Below are positions 28,329 to 36,917 of a stretch of DNA of 53,902 nucleotides, piece after piece. The notes below the pieces were generated by a model, which did not search any database, was not told where the DNA came from, and was given only the letters and a program-made list of their open reading frames with translations. Made by a program: the position numbers and the translations under genes. Position 1 is the stretch's first letter, and every line of letters starts with the position of its first letter. The stretch comes from an uncultured Flavobacteriales bacterium (GTDB lineage Bacteria; Bacteroidota; Bacteroidia; Flavobacteriales_E; Vicingaceae). The stretch covers positions 1-53,902 of the forward strand of contig CAJQON010000031.1 of NCBI GenBank assembly GCA_905479995.1, written 5' to 3'.

Positions 28329-28574
28329 ATGGTTTCAGTAAAAAAAATAATACTATTCATTACTCTTGTAGCGTTTAAAACCGTTGCTTTTACTCAGTGT
28401 GCCATGTGTAAAGCCGTACTCGAAAGCGATATGGCCAATGGAGGGACAGCAGGAAAGGGTATTAATGATGGTATCTTGTATTTAATGACAATACCCTATA
28501 TCTTAATTGGTACAGTAGGTTATCTTATTTACCGTCTCAATAAAAAGAATAAAACCGTTGAAACTGAAGATTAA
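28329..28574 (+). CDS. Small membrane protein with CAMC motif, function unknown
   Basis: An 81-residue protein with an N-terminal signal or membrane helix (about 5-21) ending near TQ, a CAMC motif at about residues 24-27, a glycine-rich segment (NGGTAGKGINDGILY) and a second helix (about 49-69) with a basic tail. Similar small proteins with a QCAMCKA-type motif occur in Bacteroidota, but I know of no assigned function. The CxxC next to a copper chaperone suggests metal or redox work; that is inference from position. It has its own promoter match and is directly followed by the barrel gene. Confidence 0.8.
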   Translation: MVSVKKIILFITLVAFKTVAFTQCAMCKAVLESDMANGGTAGKGINDGILYLMTIPYILIGTVGYLIYRLNKKNKTVETED

Positions 28575-29264
28575 ATGACGGCTTTTAAATTGATCTTTTC
28601 TATCAAAGTTGCACTAATTTTTATGCTATTGCTAAACCTAGAAATTTGTTTAGCTCAAAACGAAATAACCCAAAAACCTCCTTTTGAAGAACAATTTAAA
28701 ACCAGTTTTAGAACCAAGCCTAAATTAGATGTTAAATTAGACAATCGTTTTTCGTTTATTCAAGATAATGATGTGAGAACACTTGGTGTTAAAGTGGGGT
28801 TAAGCTTTAACCGAAAATTTAAACTAGGAGTAGGTTACAATTGGATGGTTAATTCAGTAGGATATGATTTTCAAGATGAAGCTATAGCAGGACCAGTTAA
28901 CCTTGAATACTTTTACTATTCGCCTTATGTTGAATATACATTTTACAATTCTAGGCGTTGGGAGTTTAGTTTAGCCACACAATTAGGATTTGGTGAAGCA
29001 AGCTATCAATTCACTAATACAGATGGTGTAGATATTAAATTAGAAGAAAGTTTAATGCTTTCCTACGAACCAGCTATGTTAATTGATTATAAAATAATTA
29101 GGTGGTTTGGTATTGGTACAGGAGTTGGTTATCGCTTAATTTATTACCAAAGTGAAGGTGTTAATGAAAATTATTCTTCACCTGAATACGTTGTAAAAAT
29201 AAAAGTTTATTTAGGAGAAATCGTTCGCACATTTACGGGGAAAGAATGGCAAATTGATGACTAA
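28575..29264 (+). CDS. Predicted outer membrane beta-barrel protein
   Basis: A 229-residue exported protein with a signal peptide (about 1-27, cleavage near CLAQ) and alternating hydrophobic strands with aromatic ends (for example LGVKVGLSFNRKFKLGVGYNW, quoted in part as KLGVGYNWMV, and WFGIGTGVGYRLIYY). This pattern suggests an outer membrane barrel of eight to ten strands. I cannot name the family. Its ATG follows the stop of the 81-residue protein with no gap, so the two form an operon. Confidence 0.75.
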   Translation: MTAFKLIFSIKVALIFMLLLNLEICLAQNEITQKPPFEEQFKTSFRTKPKLDVKLDNRFSFIQDNDVRTLGVKVGLSFNRKFKLGVGYNWMVNSVGYDFQDEAIAGPVNLEYFYYSPYVEYTFYNSRRWEFSLATQLGFGEASYQFTNTDGVDIKLEESLMLSYEPAMLIDYKIIRWFGIGTGVGYRLIYYQSEGVNENYSSPEYVVKIKVYLGEIVRTFTGKEWQIDD

Positions 29265-29283
29265 AAATTTTGTTTTCTTTCGC

Positions 29284-29315
29284 TTGTCTTTGGGCGAACA
29301 AAAAACTTACCTTTG
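29284..29315 (+). promoter_or_regulatory. Bacteroidota-type promoter for ruvB
   Basis: TTG (29284-29286) and TACCTTTG (29308-29315), 21 bases apart, match the -33/-7 consensus. The -7 box ends four bases before the ruvB ATG, which predicts a leaderless or near-leaderless mRNA. Confidence 0.6.
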
Positions 29316-29319
29316 ATAC

Positions 29320-30342
29320 ATGAATGAAAATTTGGATGCAGACAGTGAAAACCTAAACTCAACAGAAAAAGAGTTTGAAAAGGTATTGCGTCCTTTGTCT
29401 TTTGATGACTTTACGGGGCAGGCCAAAGTAGTTGAAAACCTAAGGGTATTTGTTACAGCTGCCGAACAACGAAACGAAGCTTTAGATCATGTTTTATTGC
29501 ATGGCCCACCAGGATTAGGAAAAACTACCTTAGCCAATATTATTGCCAACGAATTAAACGTAGGTTTTAAAGTTACTTCAGGTCCGGTATTAGAAAAGCC
29601 AGGCGATTTAGCTGGACTTTTAACCAACTTAGAATCTGGAGATGTACTTTTTATTGATGAAATACATCGACTATCTTCCGTTGTAGAGGAATACTTGTAT
29701 TCCGCTATGGAAGATTACAAAATTGATATAATGATTGATACTGGCCCAAATGCCAGAAGTGTACAGATAGAATTGAATCCTTTTACATTAATTGGAGCAA
29801 CAACCAGAACTGGGTTGCTTACAGCTCCTTTAAGAGCTCGTTTTGGAATTACATCTCGGTTAGAATATTACGATGCGGCATTATTGTCAACAATCGTAAA
29901 GCGATCGGCCAATATTATTAATGTTGGTATTGATGAAAATGCTGCCGATGAAATTTCGAGAAGAAGTAGAGGTACTCCTCGTATTACCAATTCATTGTTA
30001 AGAAGAGTTAGAGATTTTGCTCAAGTAAAAGGAGATGGAAGAATTGATTTGGAAATTGCGCAATATGGGCTAGATGCATTGAATGTAGATAAGAATGGTT
30101 TGGATGATATGGATAATCGTATTCTTTCGGCTATTATAGATAAATTTAAAGGTGGTCCAGTAGGATTAACAACCATTGCAACTGCTGTTAGTGAACAAGC
30201 TGGAACTATAGAAGAAGTTTACGAACCGTTTTTAATAAAAGAAGGATTTCTTATGCGAACGCCAAGAGGAAGAGAAGCAACTGAAAAAGCCTATCAACAT
30301 CTCGGAAAAGTTAAGGCACCAAACCAAGGCAATTTGTTTTAA
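29320..30342 (+). CDS. ruvB: Holliday junction branch migration ATPase RuvB
   Basis: Hexameric AAA+ motor that drives Holliday junction branch migration with RuvA. The 340 residues show the N-terminal [12 protein letters not shown], Walker [13 protein letters not shown], Walker [10 protein letters not shown], sensor 1 GATTRTGLL, the arginine finger region and the C-terminal winged-helix domain ([29 protein letters not shown], in part: [11 protein letters not shown]). The start matches the family MNENLD form. No ruvA or ruvC is adjacent. Confidence 0.97.
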   Translation: MNENLDADSENLNSTEKEFEKVLRPLSFDDFTGQAKVVENLRVFVTAAEQRNEALDHVLLHGPPGLGKTTLANIIANELNVGFKVTSGPVLEKPGDLAGLLTNLESGDVLFIDEIHRLSSVVEEYLYSAMEDYKIDIMIDTGPNARSVQIELNPFTLIGATTRTGLLTAPLRARFGITSRLEYYDAALLSTIVKRSANIINVGIDENAADEISRRSRGTPRITNSLLRRVRDFAQVKGDGRIDLEIAQYGLDALNVDKNGLDDMDNRILSAIIDKFKGGPVGLTTIATAVSEQAGTIEEVYEPFLIKEGFLMRTPRGREATEKAYQHLGKVKAPNQGNLF

Positions 30343-30353
30343 CCTTTCACGCA

Positions 30354-30381
30354 TTGTCATGCTGAGCTTGTCGAAGCATCT
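30354..30381 (+). repeat. Dispersed palindromic repeat, intergenic copy
   Basis: This short element between ruvB and queG contains the core CTGAGCTTGTCGAAG and a stem ATGCT/AGCAT around an 11-base loop. I recognise it as one of the REP-like sequences widespread in Bacteroidota genomes. A second copy lies in ubiX at 31821-31847. Confidence 0.75.
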
Positions 30382-30425
30382 TTTTATTTTGGATAGTAGA
30401 CTTATTATCCCATTACCACGGTAAT

Positions 30426-31370
30426 ATGATCTCAAAAACAACATACACGCAACAAATAAAAACCGAAGCCACACGTTTGGGATTTTCTTTCTGTGGTATA
30501 TCTAAATCTGAATTTTTAGCAGAAGAAGCGCCTCGTTTAGAAAGTTGGTTGAACCAAAACATGCATGGAAAAATGCAGTACATGGAAAATCACTTTGACA
30601 AACGTTTAGATACTACCAAATTGGTAGAAGGTTCCAAATCTGTGATCTCATTGATGTATAATTACTTTCCTGAAAAACAGCAACAAAACGATACCTATAA
30701 AATTTCTAAATACGCTTATGGACAAGATTATCATACAATTATAAAGAACAAGCTAAAAGAGTTTGTTGGGTTTATACACGATGAAATAGGAGAAGTAAAT
30801 GCTGAAATTTATGTCGATTCTGCTCCAGTATTGGATAGAGCTTGGGCAAAAAAAAGTGGCTTAGGTTGGATTGGAAAAAACAGCATGCTCATTAACCCTA
30901 AAAAAGGCTCCTTCTTTTTTTTAGCTGAAATAATATTAGATGTTGAACTCAACTACGACAATGAAATAAAAGATTACTGTGGTTCTTGTACTGCTTGTAT
31001 AGATGCTTGCCCAACAGAGGCAATTCTACCTAATAACGTGGTAGATGGAAGCAAGTGCATCTCTTACTTTACCATAGAGTTAAAAGAGGAGATTATACCC
31101 AAAGAAGTAAAAGGAAATTTTAATGATTGGGTTTTTGGTTGCGATATTTGTCAAGATGTATGTCCTTGGAATCGTTTTTCTCAACCACATAATGAACCAT
31201 TATTTAATCCCAATGAAAAACTATTGAATTTTTCTAAAAACGAATGGACTGATATTACGGAAGAAATTTACCGTGAAATTTTTAAAAAATCTGCTGTAAA
31301 ACGAACTAAGTTTAAAGGCTTAACACGCAATATCAATTTTGTTGCTGACAATCATTCTCCCCAACGGTAA
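30426..31370 (+). CDS. queG: Epoxyqueuosine reductase QueG
   Basis: Cobalamin-dependent iron-sulfur enzyme that reduces epoxyqueuosine to queuosine in tRNA. The 314 residues have the N-terminal domain ([35 protein letters not shown], quoted in part as [11 protein letters not shown] and [12 protein letters not shown]) and two [4Fe-4S] ferredoxin motifs, [12 protein letters not shown] and [11 protein letters not shown]. It lacks the C-terminal HEAT-like extension of the longer E. coli protein, as is common in this phylum. The last 19 bases overlap the convergent ubiX gene. Confidence 0.95.
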   Translation: MISKTTYTQQIKTEATRLGFSFCGISKSEFLAEEAPRLESWLNQNMHGKMQYMENHFDKRLDTTKLVEGSKSVISLMYNYFPEKQQQNDTYKISKYAYGQDYHTIIKNKLKEFVGFIHDEIGEVNAEIYVDSAPVLDRAWAKKSGLGWIGKNSMLINPKKGSFFFLAEIILDVELNYDNEIKDYCGSCTACIDACPTEAILPNNVVDGSKCISYFTIELKEEIIPKEVKGNFNDWVFGCDICQDVCPWNRFSQPHNEPLFNPNEKLLNFSKNEWTDITEEIYREIFKKSAVKRTKFKGLTRNINFVADNHSPQR

Positions 31371-31927
31371 GAATCATTGTTCAAATCCATTAAATCAATT
31401 ACACGATCAACAACCGTTTTAGCAACTTCCTCTATCGTTTTAGGTTGAGAATAGAATGAAGGAGTTGCAGGGCAAATTATTCCACCAGCTTCAGTAACCG
31501 TTTTCATGTTGTTAATATGAATTAAATTGTAAGGTGTTTCTCTGGCTACCAAAACTAACTTCCTACGTTCCTTTAAAATTACATCTGCAGCACGCGTTAA
31601 TAAATCGTTGGATATTCCATTGGCTATTCTTCCTAAAGTTCCCATAGAACAGGGAATTACCACCATAGTATCGTATTTAGCAGAGCCAGAAGCAAATGGA
31701 GCATAAAAATTATTTTTGTCGTAAAAAGTAAAGTCGTAATCACTGTAATTGGTATTGCCCAATTCATGGTTCCAAACAGTTTTAGCATTATCGCTCATTA
31801 CAACACCAACCTCTATTTTGTTGTCAGCCTGAGCATGTCGAAGGGCTATATGATCCAACAATAATTTGGCATAAATAGAACCAGAGGCACCGGTTACTGC
31901 AACAATTATTTTACGATTCTTTTCCAA
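31352..31927 (-). CDS. ubiX: Flavin prenyltransferase UbiX, with repeat-derived insert
   Basis: FMN prenyltransferase making prenylated FMN, the cofactor of UbiD-type decarboxylases. The 191 residues show the flavin-binding [45 protein letters not shown] and [16 protein letters not shown] motifs. Residues 28-37 ([10 protein letters not shown]) are encoded by a copy of a dispersed palindromic repeat, in frame, between the first strand-helix unit and [10 protein letters not shown]. The loop is variable in the family, so function is probably kept. The start overlaps the end of the upstream barrel gene by 17 bases. Confidence 0.93.
   Translation of the reverse strand: MEKNRKIIVAVTGASGSIYAKLLLDHIALRHAQADNKIEVGVVMSDNAKTVWNHELGNTNYSDYDFTFYDKNNFYAPFASGSAKYDTMVVIPCSMGTLGRIANGISNDLLTRAADVILKERRKLVLVARETPYNLIHINNMKTVTEAGGIICPATPSFYSQPKTIEEVAKTVVDRVIDLMDLNNDSYRWGE
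31821..31847 (-). repeat. Dispersed palindromic repeat inside ubiX
   Basis: On the plus strand the core CTGAGCATGTCGAAG resembles the intergenic copy at 30354-30381; about 20 of 23 bases agree from TTGTCA to GAAG. The flanking stem is AGCC/GGCT instead of ATGCT/AGCAT, so both arms changed together and pairing is kept. On the coding strand it supplies [10 protein letters not shown] of UbiX. Confidence 0.75.
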
Positions 31928-32546
31928 ATTGATAGCGTATTGAAAAGTTAATATCTAAGATATACCAACCTCTATTAAAGGTTTTATTAAGTATTCCTAT
32001 GTTTTGATCCCTGTTTTGGTAATCTCTAAAAGGGAGTAATGAACTTTTTGACCTGATGTTAAATGTTAAGTGCTCATTATAGTTGTAATTAAAACCTATA
32101 AAACCTCCAAAATCAAAACTCTCAATAGGGAATTGTGTAAAAGGTTGGGTGAGTTCTCCAAATTCGTCTTCGTAATGATAACTTAAAAATTTAGCAAGAT
32201 ACAAACCTCCTTCAAACATAAATTGTTTGTGTTTGTAGCGCAATGCAACAGGAATTTCAACGTAATTAAGGTTAAGGTAAAATTTATCGTAATCGCCATC
32301 ACTAGGTTTTGGGTTTTTACGACTGCCTTTATTTATAAAGTATATTTCGAATTGTGTTGACCATTTGTCAGAAAAATCCGTATTGGTAAAGCCCCCTACA
32401 ATAAAACCCATTTTATTGTACCCTCCGTATCCATCGCCCTCTATTTGAGAAGCACTAATCCCTGCCAGTAATCCAGTCTTAAACACTTGAGCAGATACGT
32501 TAAGAGAAGTAGCAAGAATAATTATGGATAAAATAGCTTTGTTCAT
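31911..32546 (-). CDS. PorT-like outer membrane beta-barrel protein
   Basis: A 211-residue exported barrel of the PorT/OMP_b-brl type common in Bacteroidota. It has a signal peptide (about 1-19, cleavage near VSAQ), then GLLAGISASQIEGDGYGGYNKMGFIVGG (in part: AGISASQIEGDGYGG), the EIYFINKGSR strand, NYVEIPVALRYK, and alternating strands to the C-terminal aromatic FSIRYQFG. The YVEIP motif is typical. The exact role is unknown. It lies between the M23 peptidase and ubiX on the same strand. Confidence 0.85.
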   Translation of the reverse strand: MNKAILSIIILATSLNVSAQVFKTGLLAGISASQIEGDGYGGYNKMGFIVGGFTNTDFSDKWSTQFEIYFINKGSRKNPKPSDGDYDKFYLNLNYVEIPVALRYKHKQFMFEGGLYLAKFLSYHYEDEFGELTQPFTQFPIESFDFGGFIGFNYNYNEHLTFNIRSKSSLLPFRDYQNRDQNIGILNKTFNRGWYILDINFSIRYQFGKES

Positions 32547-32576
32547 AGGTTAAAGTTAGCCAATTAAAGCAATGCT

Positions 32577-33443
32577 TTAAAATAACATGTAATCTTCAGG
32601 GTTTATAGGGATTCCGTTGTACCACAATTCAAAGTGTAAATGTGGGCCAGTAGATAGTTTTCCAGAATTTCCGATAATTGCAATTACTTCACCAGCCTTA
32701 ACATGGTCTCCTACTTTTTTGTGTAAAACAGAGTTGTGTTTGTATATTGAAACAATATTGTCAGCATGTTGTAATTGAATTACATGCCCAGTTTCTGCAG
32801 TCCATTCGGCAAAAATAACAGTTCCGTTTAACGTAGCTTTAATTGCTTCGTTTTTTGGCGCGACAATGTCTAATCCAAAATGCTCTTTTTTTAGGTTAAA
32901 TCGGTTGGTAACACTTCCTTTAAGAGGGTTGAAAAAAATGAAACTACTAATGTTTCCTGGATTGTCGCCAGCGGCATTAAAAAGGTTGTATTTTTCTTCT
33001 GTTTCAATAATGTTTCTTAAAACAGAATCTTCCTCAATGGGTTGGTTGGTTATTTTTTTATAATTAATGGTGCTGTCAATTCGTGCTTTCTCATCAAATT
33101 CTATTGTTTTTCCTTGTATAATGTGCTTAAGGTTATCTATGTAAAGATTGTTTTGTGCAAGAACTACTTGCATAGAGTCACTTTTTAAGTAGTTTTCTAC
33201 TCCTTGTTTTCTAATAGTTACGTTTGCATATCCAGGAATAAATTCTCTAAGCGGAGTAAATGCAATAAGTATAATTACCAATAAAATTAATACCATTGAA
33301 CTAATGCCAACAACAACAAATACGTTTAGCCTAGAAAGTCTTAAAGAAATTTTCTCTTCAAAAGAATCATCATTCAAAATAACCAAGCGATACTTATGCT
33401 TGAGTCTTTGAAACTTTTTAGGCTTTTCTTTAAAATCGGTCAT
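32577..33443 (-). CDS. M23-family (LytM) metallopeptidase, membrane-anchored
   Basis: Predicted periplasmic zinc endopeptidase, or a degenerate regulator, acting on peptidoglycan cross-links. The 288 residues have a basic cytoplasmic N-terminus, one membrane helix (about 41-63), a coiled or linker region (about 75-160) and the LytM domain (about 172-285). Zinc ligands are visible: H188 and D192 in HFGLD, and H268/H270 in GPHLHFELW, so the site looks intact. It heads a minus-strand operon with the barrel and ubiX genes. Confidence 0.92.
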   Translation of the reverse strand: MTDFKEKPKKFQRLKHKYRLVILNDDSFEEKISLRLSRLNVFVVVGISSMVLILLVIILIAFTPLREFIPGYANVTIRKQGVENYLKSDSMQVVLAQNNLYIDNLKHIIQGKTIEFDEKARIDSTINYKKITNQPIEEDSVLRNIIETEEKYNLFNAAGDNPGNISSFIFFNPLKGSVTNRFNLKKEHFGLDIVAPKNEAIKATLNGTVIFAEWTAETGHVIQLQHADNIVSIYKHNSVLHKKVGDHVKAGEVIAIIGNSGKLSTGPHLHFELWYNGIPINPEDYMLF

Positions 33444-33460
33444 AATTGTATTATACGCTA

Positions 33461-33468
33461 CAAATATA
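33461..33468 (-). promoter_or_regulatory. Putative -7 box for the M23 peptidase operon
   Basis: On the minus strand these bases read TATATTTG, a full match to TAnnTTTG, 17 bases before the start at 33443. The predicted leader is about ten bases. No well-placed -33 TTG is seen. The rest of the 205-base divergent gap to 33649 shows nothing I can assign. Confidence 0.45.
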
Positions 33469-33648
33469 CCGAATCAAGAATAAATTAATGAGGATGGGAA
33501 TTCTAAAAAATGTTAATTTGAATTTGAGCTGGTTAAATGGATGTATTCGGCACTTGTTTTTTCTATTAATTTAGAACTAATAAGTATTTTAGCAGATTGA
33601 TTATACTAAACCTAATGATAATTAGTTTAATTAGCATTTAAGCAAATT

Positions 33649-36249
33649 TTGAGAAGTAAAAATTTTCGCATATCAGTTTTGAGTTTACTATTGGTGTCAA
33701 TGGTAATGGTGGGCTGTTCTCGAAAAAAAAATGGATTTACGAGAAGAGCTTATCACAATACTACCACCCGCTACAATTATTACTTTAATGCTCGAGAAAT
33801 TAAAAAAGCACAAGAAGTTAAGTTGTATGACCAACACAAAGATGATTTTTCGGAATTAATTCCTCTTTTTATTTACCCTTCAGAAGATCAGTCTAAGGCA
33901 ATGTTTCCTGAAATGGACAGAATAGTTGAGAAAACCTCTACTGCCATAGATTGGCATTCTATGTTTATTAAAAAGAAAGAATACAACAGGTGGATTGACG
34001 ATTGTTATATGTTGATGGGTATTGCTCGATTTTATAAACAAGAATATTTCGTAGGCGAAGAGGTGTTTGAATATATTGCTAAAGCGTATAAAAATGAGGA
34101 CGAGAAATTTTTAGCGTTAATTTGGCTGGCCAGAACTCAGATGACGGTTGAAAAAATGGATAAGGCAGAATCTTATTTAAAGCTAATTGATGAAAAAGGA
34201 GTTCCAAAACAATATGCGAGCGAGTTTCATGCCCTTTATGCCGATTATTACATTACAAAACACAATTATGAAGAAGCGATTTCTCAATTGGAAAAGTCGT
34301 TGGAATTCACTAAAAAGAAGGAAAAGAAAAGACGTTACAATTACGTACTGGCTCAGTTGTGGCTAAAAAAGAAGGAGTTTGGTAAAGCTTCCGAATTGTT
34401 TACAACCGTAATTAAATTGAAGCCAAGATACGACATGATGTTTAATGCCAAAATTAGCCGAGCAATGTCATTTGATGGAGGTGCAGAGGATAGTGATGAC
34501 ATTAAGAAGATGCTAACCAAAATGGTTAAAGACGATAAAAACGCTGAGTTTTTAGATCAAATTTATTATGCTTTGGCAGACATTGCATTTAAAGAAAAAG
34601 ATGAACCTTTAGGGATAGAATATTTGCAGAAATCTGCAGCACTAAGTGTTTCCAACAATAAGCAAAAAGCACTGTCTTATTTAAGGTTGGGAGAGCTGTT
34701 TTACGACAAACCGGAGTATATGATGTCTCAGGCTTATTACGATAGTTGTTTAACAGTTTTGCCAGATGATTATAAAAATTTCGATGACATAGAAGCCAGA
34801 AGTCGATCTTTAAATAATTTGGTAGACAATATTTTGATTGTTGAGCGAGAGGATAGTTTGCAAAAAATGGCCAATGACGAAGTGTACAGAAAGACTGTTA
34901 TTGATGATTTAATTAAAAAGGTAATTGAGGAAGAAGAAGCTTTGGCAGCAGCAAAAGCAGCAGAAGAGGAATTTAATGGTTTAAATGAGAATAGTGGCGG
35001 GATGGATGATATTAATGGGTCATTAAAGAACTCTGGTAAGTGGTATTTTTACAATCAAAGCACAATGGGGTTTGGGTTTACTGATTTTAGAAAGAATTGG
35101 GGGAATAGAAAATTAGAAGACAATTGGAGAAGAAGTAATAAGGAGGTTATTGCAACTTTTGATGAAGAGAAAGACTTGGAGGGAGACACTGCTCAACTAG
35201 ATAGTAATGGAGTTAAAGTTAATCCGAAAGCTACTCCAGAATATTATATGAAATTTATTCCACTTTCAGATTCATTGCTTTCTGTTTCTCATAACTTAAT
35301 TATTGAGGCACTTTATACCACTGCAAACCTTTATAGAGAAGACTTTTTGGATTACAAAAATGCTACAAAATCGTTTGAAGAGTTAGTATTGCGTTATGAT
35401 ACTTGTCGATATAAATTACCATCATGGTATAACCTTTATAGAATAAGCTTGTTAACAGATAACGATCCTATGAAAGAGAAGTACAAGCAGTTAATATTAA
35501 ATAATTTCCCTGAAAGTGAATATGCCAAAATTATTCAAGATCCATCATATAATAAGGTGACCAGAGAAAACAGAAAGAGGGTTGATAATTATTATAGCAT
35601 TGTTTATGATTTGTATAAAGACAGGTTTTACACTAAGGTTATAACAAGATGTAGTAAGGCAAAATCAATTTTTGCTGACAATCATATTCAGGATCGTTTT
35701 GACTTCTTGGCAGCGATGAGTGTTGGGCATACAAGTCATCGAGATTCGTTTAGGGTGGCTTTGCAAAATGTGATTTTGAGACATCCAGGAAAAGAAGTTA
35801 GTACCGAATCTCAACGAATTTTAGCTTTAATGAAAAGTGGGATTTTAACAAGTAGTACTGAAAGTGAAGAAATGTCGATTCCATATGTACATGAATTTGA
35901 TACAGAATATAATTTAGTGTTGCTTGTGCCAGGCTCTGATAAGCGATCAAATAAGTATAAGGTAGACATTTCAAACTTTAATAATAAGTACTACAATAAA
36001 AGGAAACTAAATATTAGCAACATCTTTATAAACCCTACAAGTCAATTAATTATAGTCAAAAAAATGGATGGTTATGATGATGCATTGGACTATTTTAAAT
36101 CGTTTAAATTAAATAAAGAGCAGTTGACAGATATTCATGGTAAAGGGTATCGTTTCTTTTTAATATCGAAACATAACTTTGCATTATTCTATAAAAATAG
36201 AGATGTGGATGGGTACTATAGTTTCTTCGAAAAAAACTTCGAGCTTTAA
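33649..36249 (+). CDS. sprE: Gliding motility / type IX secretion lipoprotein SprE (PorW)
   Basis: Large tetratricopeptide lipoprotein of the type IX secretion and gliding apparatus, matching SprE of Flavobacterium and PorW of Porphyromonas. The TTG start at 33649 gives a lipoprotein signal ending MVMVGC; no ATG fits before the lipobox. The N-terminal KKNGFTRRAYHNTTTRYNYYFNA is typical (key part: YHNTTTRYNYYFNA). TPR-type helical repeats follow from about residue 100 to 400, then a charged Glu/Ala segment and a C-terminal region with more helices. Length 866 agrees with the family. It is upstream of the bactofilin and ATP synthase genes. Confidence 0.92.
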   Translation: MRSKNFRISVLSLLLVSMVMVGCSRKKNGFTRRAYHNTTTRYNYYFNAREIKKAQEVKLYDQHKDDFSELIPLFIYPSEDQSKAMFPEMDRIVEKTSTAIDWHSMFIKKKEYNRWIDDCYMLMGIARFYKQEYFVGEEVFEYIAKAYKNEDEKFLALIWLARTQMTVEKMDKAESYLKLIDEKGVPKQYASEFHALYADYYITKHNYEEAISQLEKSLEFTKKKEKKRRYNYVLAQLWLKKKEFGKASELFTTVIKLKPRYDMMFNAKISRAMSFDGGAEDSDDIKKMLTKMVKDDKNAEFLDQIYYALADIAFKEKDEPLGIEYLQKSAALSVSNNKQKALSYLRLGELFYDKPEYMMSQAYYDSCLTVLPDDYKNFDDIEARSRSLNNLVDNILIVEREDSLQKMANDEVYRKTVIDDLIKKVIEEEEALAAAKAAEEEFNGLNENSGGMDDINGSLKNSGKWYFYNQSTMGFGFTDFRKNWGNRKLEDNWRRSNKEVIATFDEEKDLEGDTAQLDSNGVKVNPKATPEYYMKFIPLSDSLLSVSHNLIIEALYTTANLYREDFLDYKNATKSFEELVLRYDTCRYKLPSWYNLYRISLLTDNDPMKEKYKQLILNNFPESEYAKIIQDPSYNKVTRENRKRVDNYYSIVYDLYKDRFYTKVITRCSKAKSIFADNHIQDRFDFLAAMSVGHTSHRDSFRVALQNVILRHPGKEVSTESQRILALMKSGILTSSTESEEMSIPYVHEFDTEYNLVLLVPGSDKRSNKYKVDISNFNNKYYNKRKLNISNIFINPTSQLIIVKKMDGYDDALDYFKSFKLNKEQLTDIHGKGYRFFLISKHNFALFYKNRDVDGYYSFFEKNFEL

Positions 36250-36266
36250 CTTTAGTCTCAATTGAT

Positions 36267-36274
36267 TATATTTG
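36267..36274 (+). promoter_or_regulatory. Putative -7 box for the bactofilin/ATP synthase genes
   Basis: TATATTTG matches the TAnnTTTG consensus, 23 bases before the bactofilin ATG. No TTG -33 is found at the expected distance; a weak TTTAAC lies there. Confidence 0.4.
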
Positions 36275-36297
36275 TTCCTAATTTTGAGTAAAATCCA

Positions 36298-36723
36298 ATG
36301 TTTAAGAAAAATTCAGATCAGATGGCAAGAAACAACGAGGCAGAAAGTCCTGCAATAAACATTATTAGAAAAGGAACGTTAATTAAAGGAGATGTAACCT
36401 GTTCGGGTGACATTAGAATTGATGGAACATTGAACGGCAACTTAAGTTCAGAAGGAAAAGTTGTGGTAGGTCCAAATGGAGTTATTGAAGGCGAAATAGT
36501 TTGTAGAAATGCAGATATTTCGGGAACAATAAAAGCAAGGTTAACAGTAAAAGAATTGTTGCAATTAAAATCTTCAGCCAATATTATTGGTGACATCAAT
36601 ACAAATAAATTATCTATAGAACCTGGAGCTACATTTACAGGCTCTTGTAATATGGGAACCGTAGTAAGCGGAATAAAGAATGAAGAAAAACAAGAAATCT
36701 TCGAATCAGCCCAAACAGCCTAA
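36298..36723 (+). CDS. Bactofilin (polymer-forming cytoskeletal protein)
   Basis: A 141-residue bactofilin, a self-polymerising cytoskeletal protein. The central right-handed beta-helix (about 20-120) is seen as repeats of alternating hydrophobic residues with glycines: GTLIKGDVTCSGDIRIDGTLNGNL (in part: IKGDVTCSGDIRIDG), VVVGPNGVIEGEIVCRNADISG (in part: GVIEGEIVC) and ANIIGDINTNKLSIEPGATFTG (in part: IGDINTNKLSIEPGA). Short charged tails flank the helix. The 3' end overlaps the next gene by 44 bases, an unusually long overlap. Confidence 0.93.
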   Translation: MFKKNSDQMARNNEAESPAINIIRKGTLIKGDVTCSGDIRIDGTLNGNLSSEGKVVVGPNGVIEGEIVCRNADISGTIKARLTVKELLQLKSSANIIGDINTNKLSIEPGATFTGSCNMGTVVSGIKNEEKQEIFESAQTA

Positions 36724-36916
36724 TAATTTTTTACGTTTAAGTGGTGTTGCAGCTCAAATGGGTGTAACAATATTTTTGGGCGCGTACGCTGGTAAGCAGC
36801 TGGATGAGCATTATCCTAGTGATAAAAAGTGGTTTACCATTGGGTTAACGCTACTTGCTGTTGCAATAGCATTGTATAATGTGTTACGTCAAGTCAATAA
36901 AATAAACAACAAATAG
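36680..36916 (+). CDS. AtpZ/AtpI-family ATP synthase accessory protein
   Basis: A 78-residue protein with a basic N-terminus and two membrane helices (about 24-40 and 50-70), joined by GKQLDEHYPSDKKWF. This matches the AtpZ/AtpI family encoded upstream of F-type ATP synthases, implicated in c-ring assembly or cation supply. It overlaps bactofilin by 44 bases in another frame and is followed one base later by another membrane protein gene. Confidence 0.85.
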   Translation: MKKNKKSSNQPKQPNNFLRLSGVAAQMGVTIFLGAYAGKQLDEHYPSDKKWFTIGLTLLAVAIALYNVLRQVNKINNK

Positions 36917-36917
36917 A

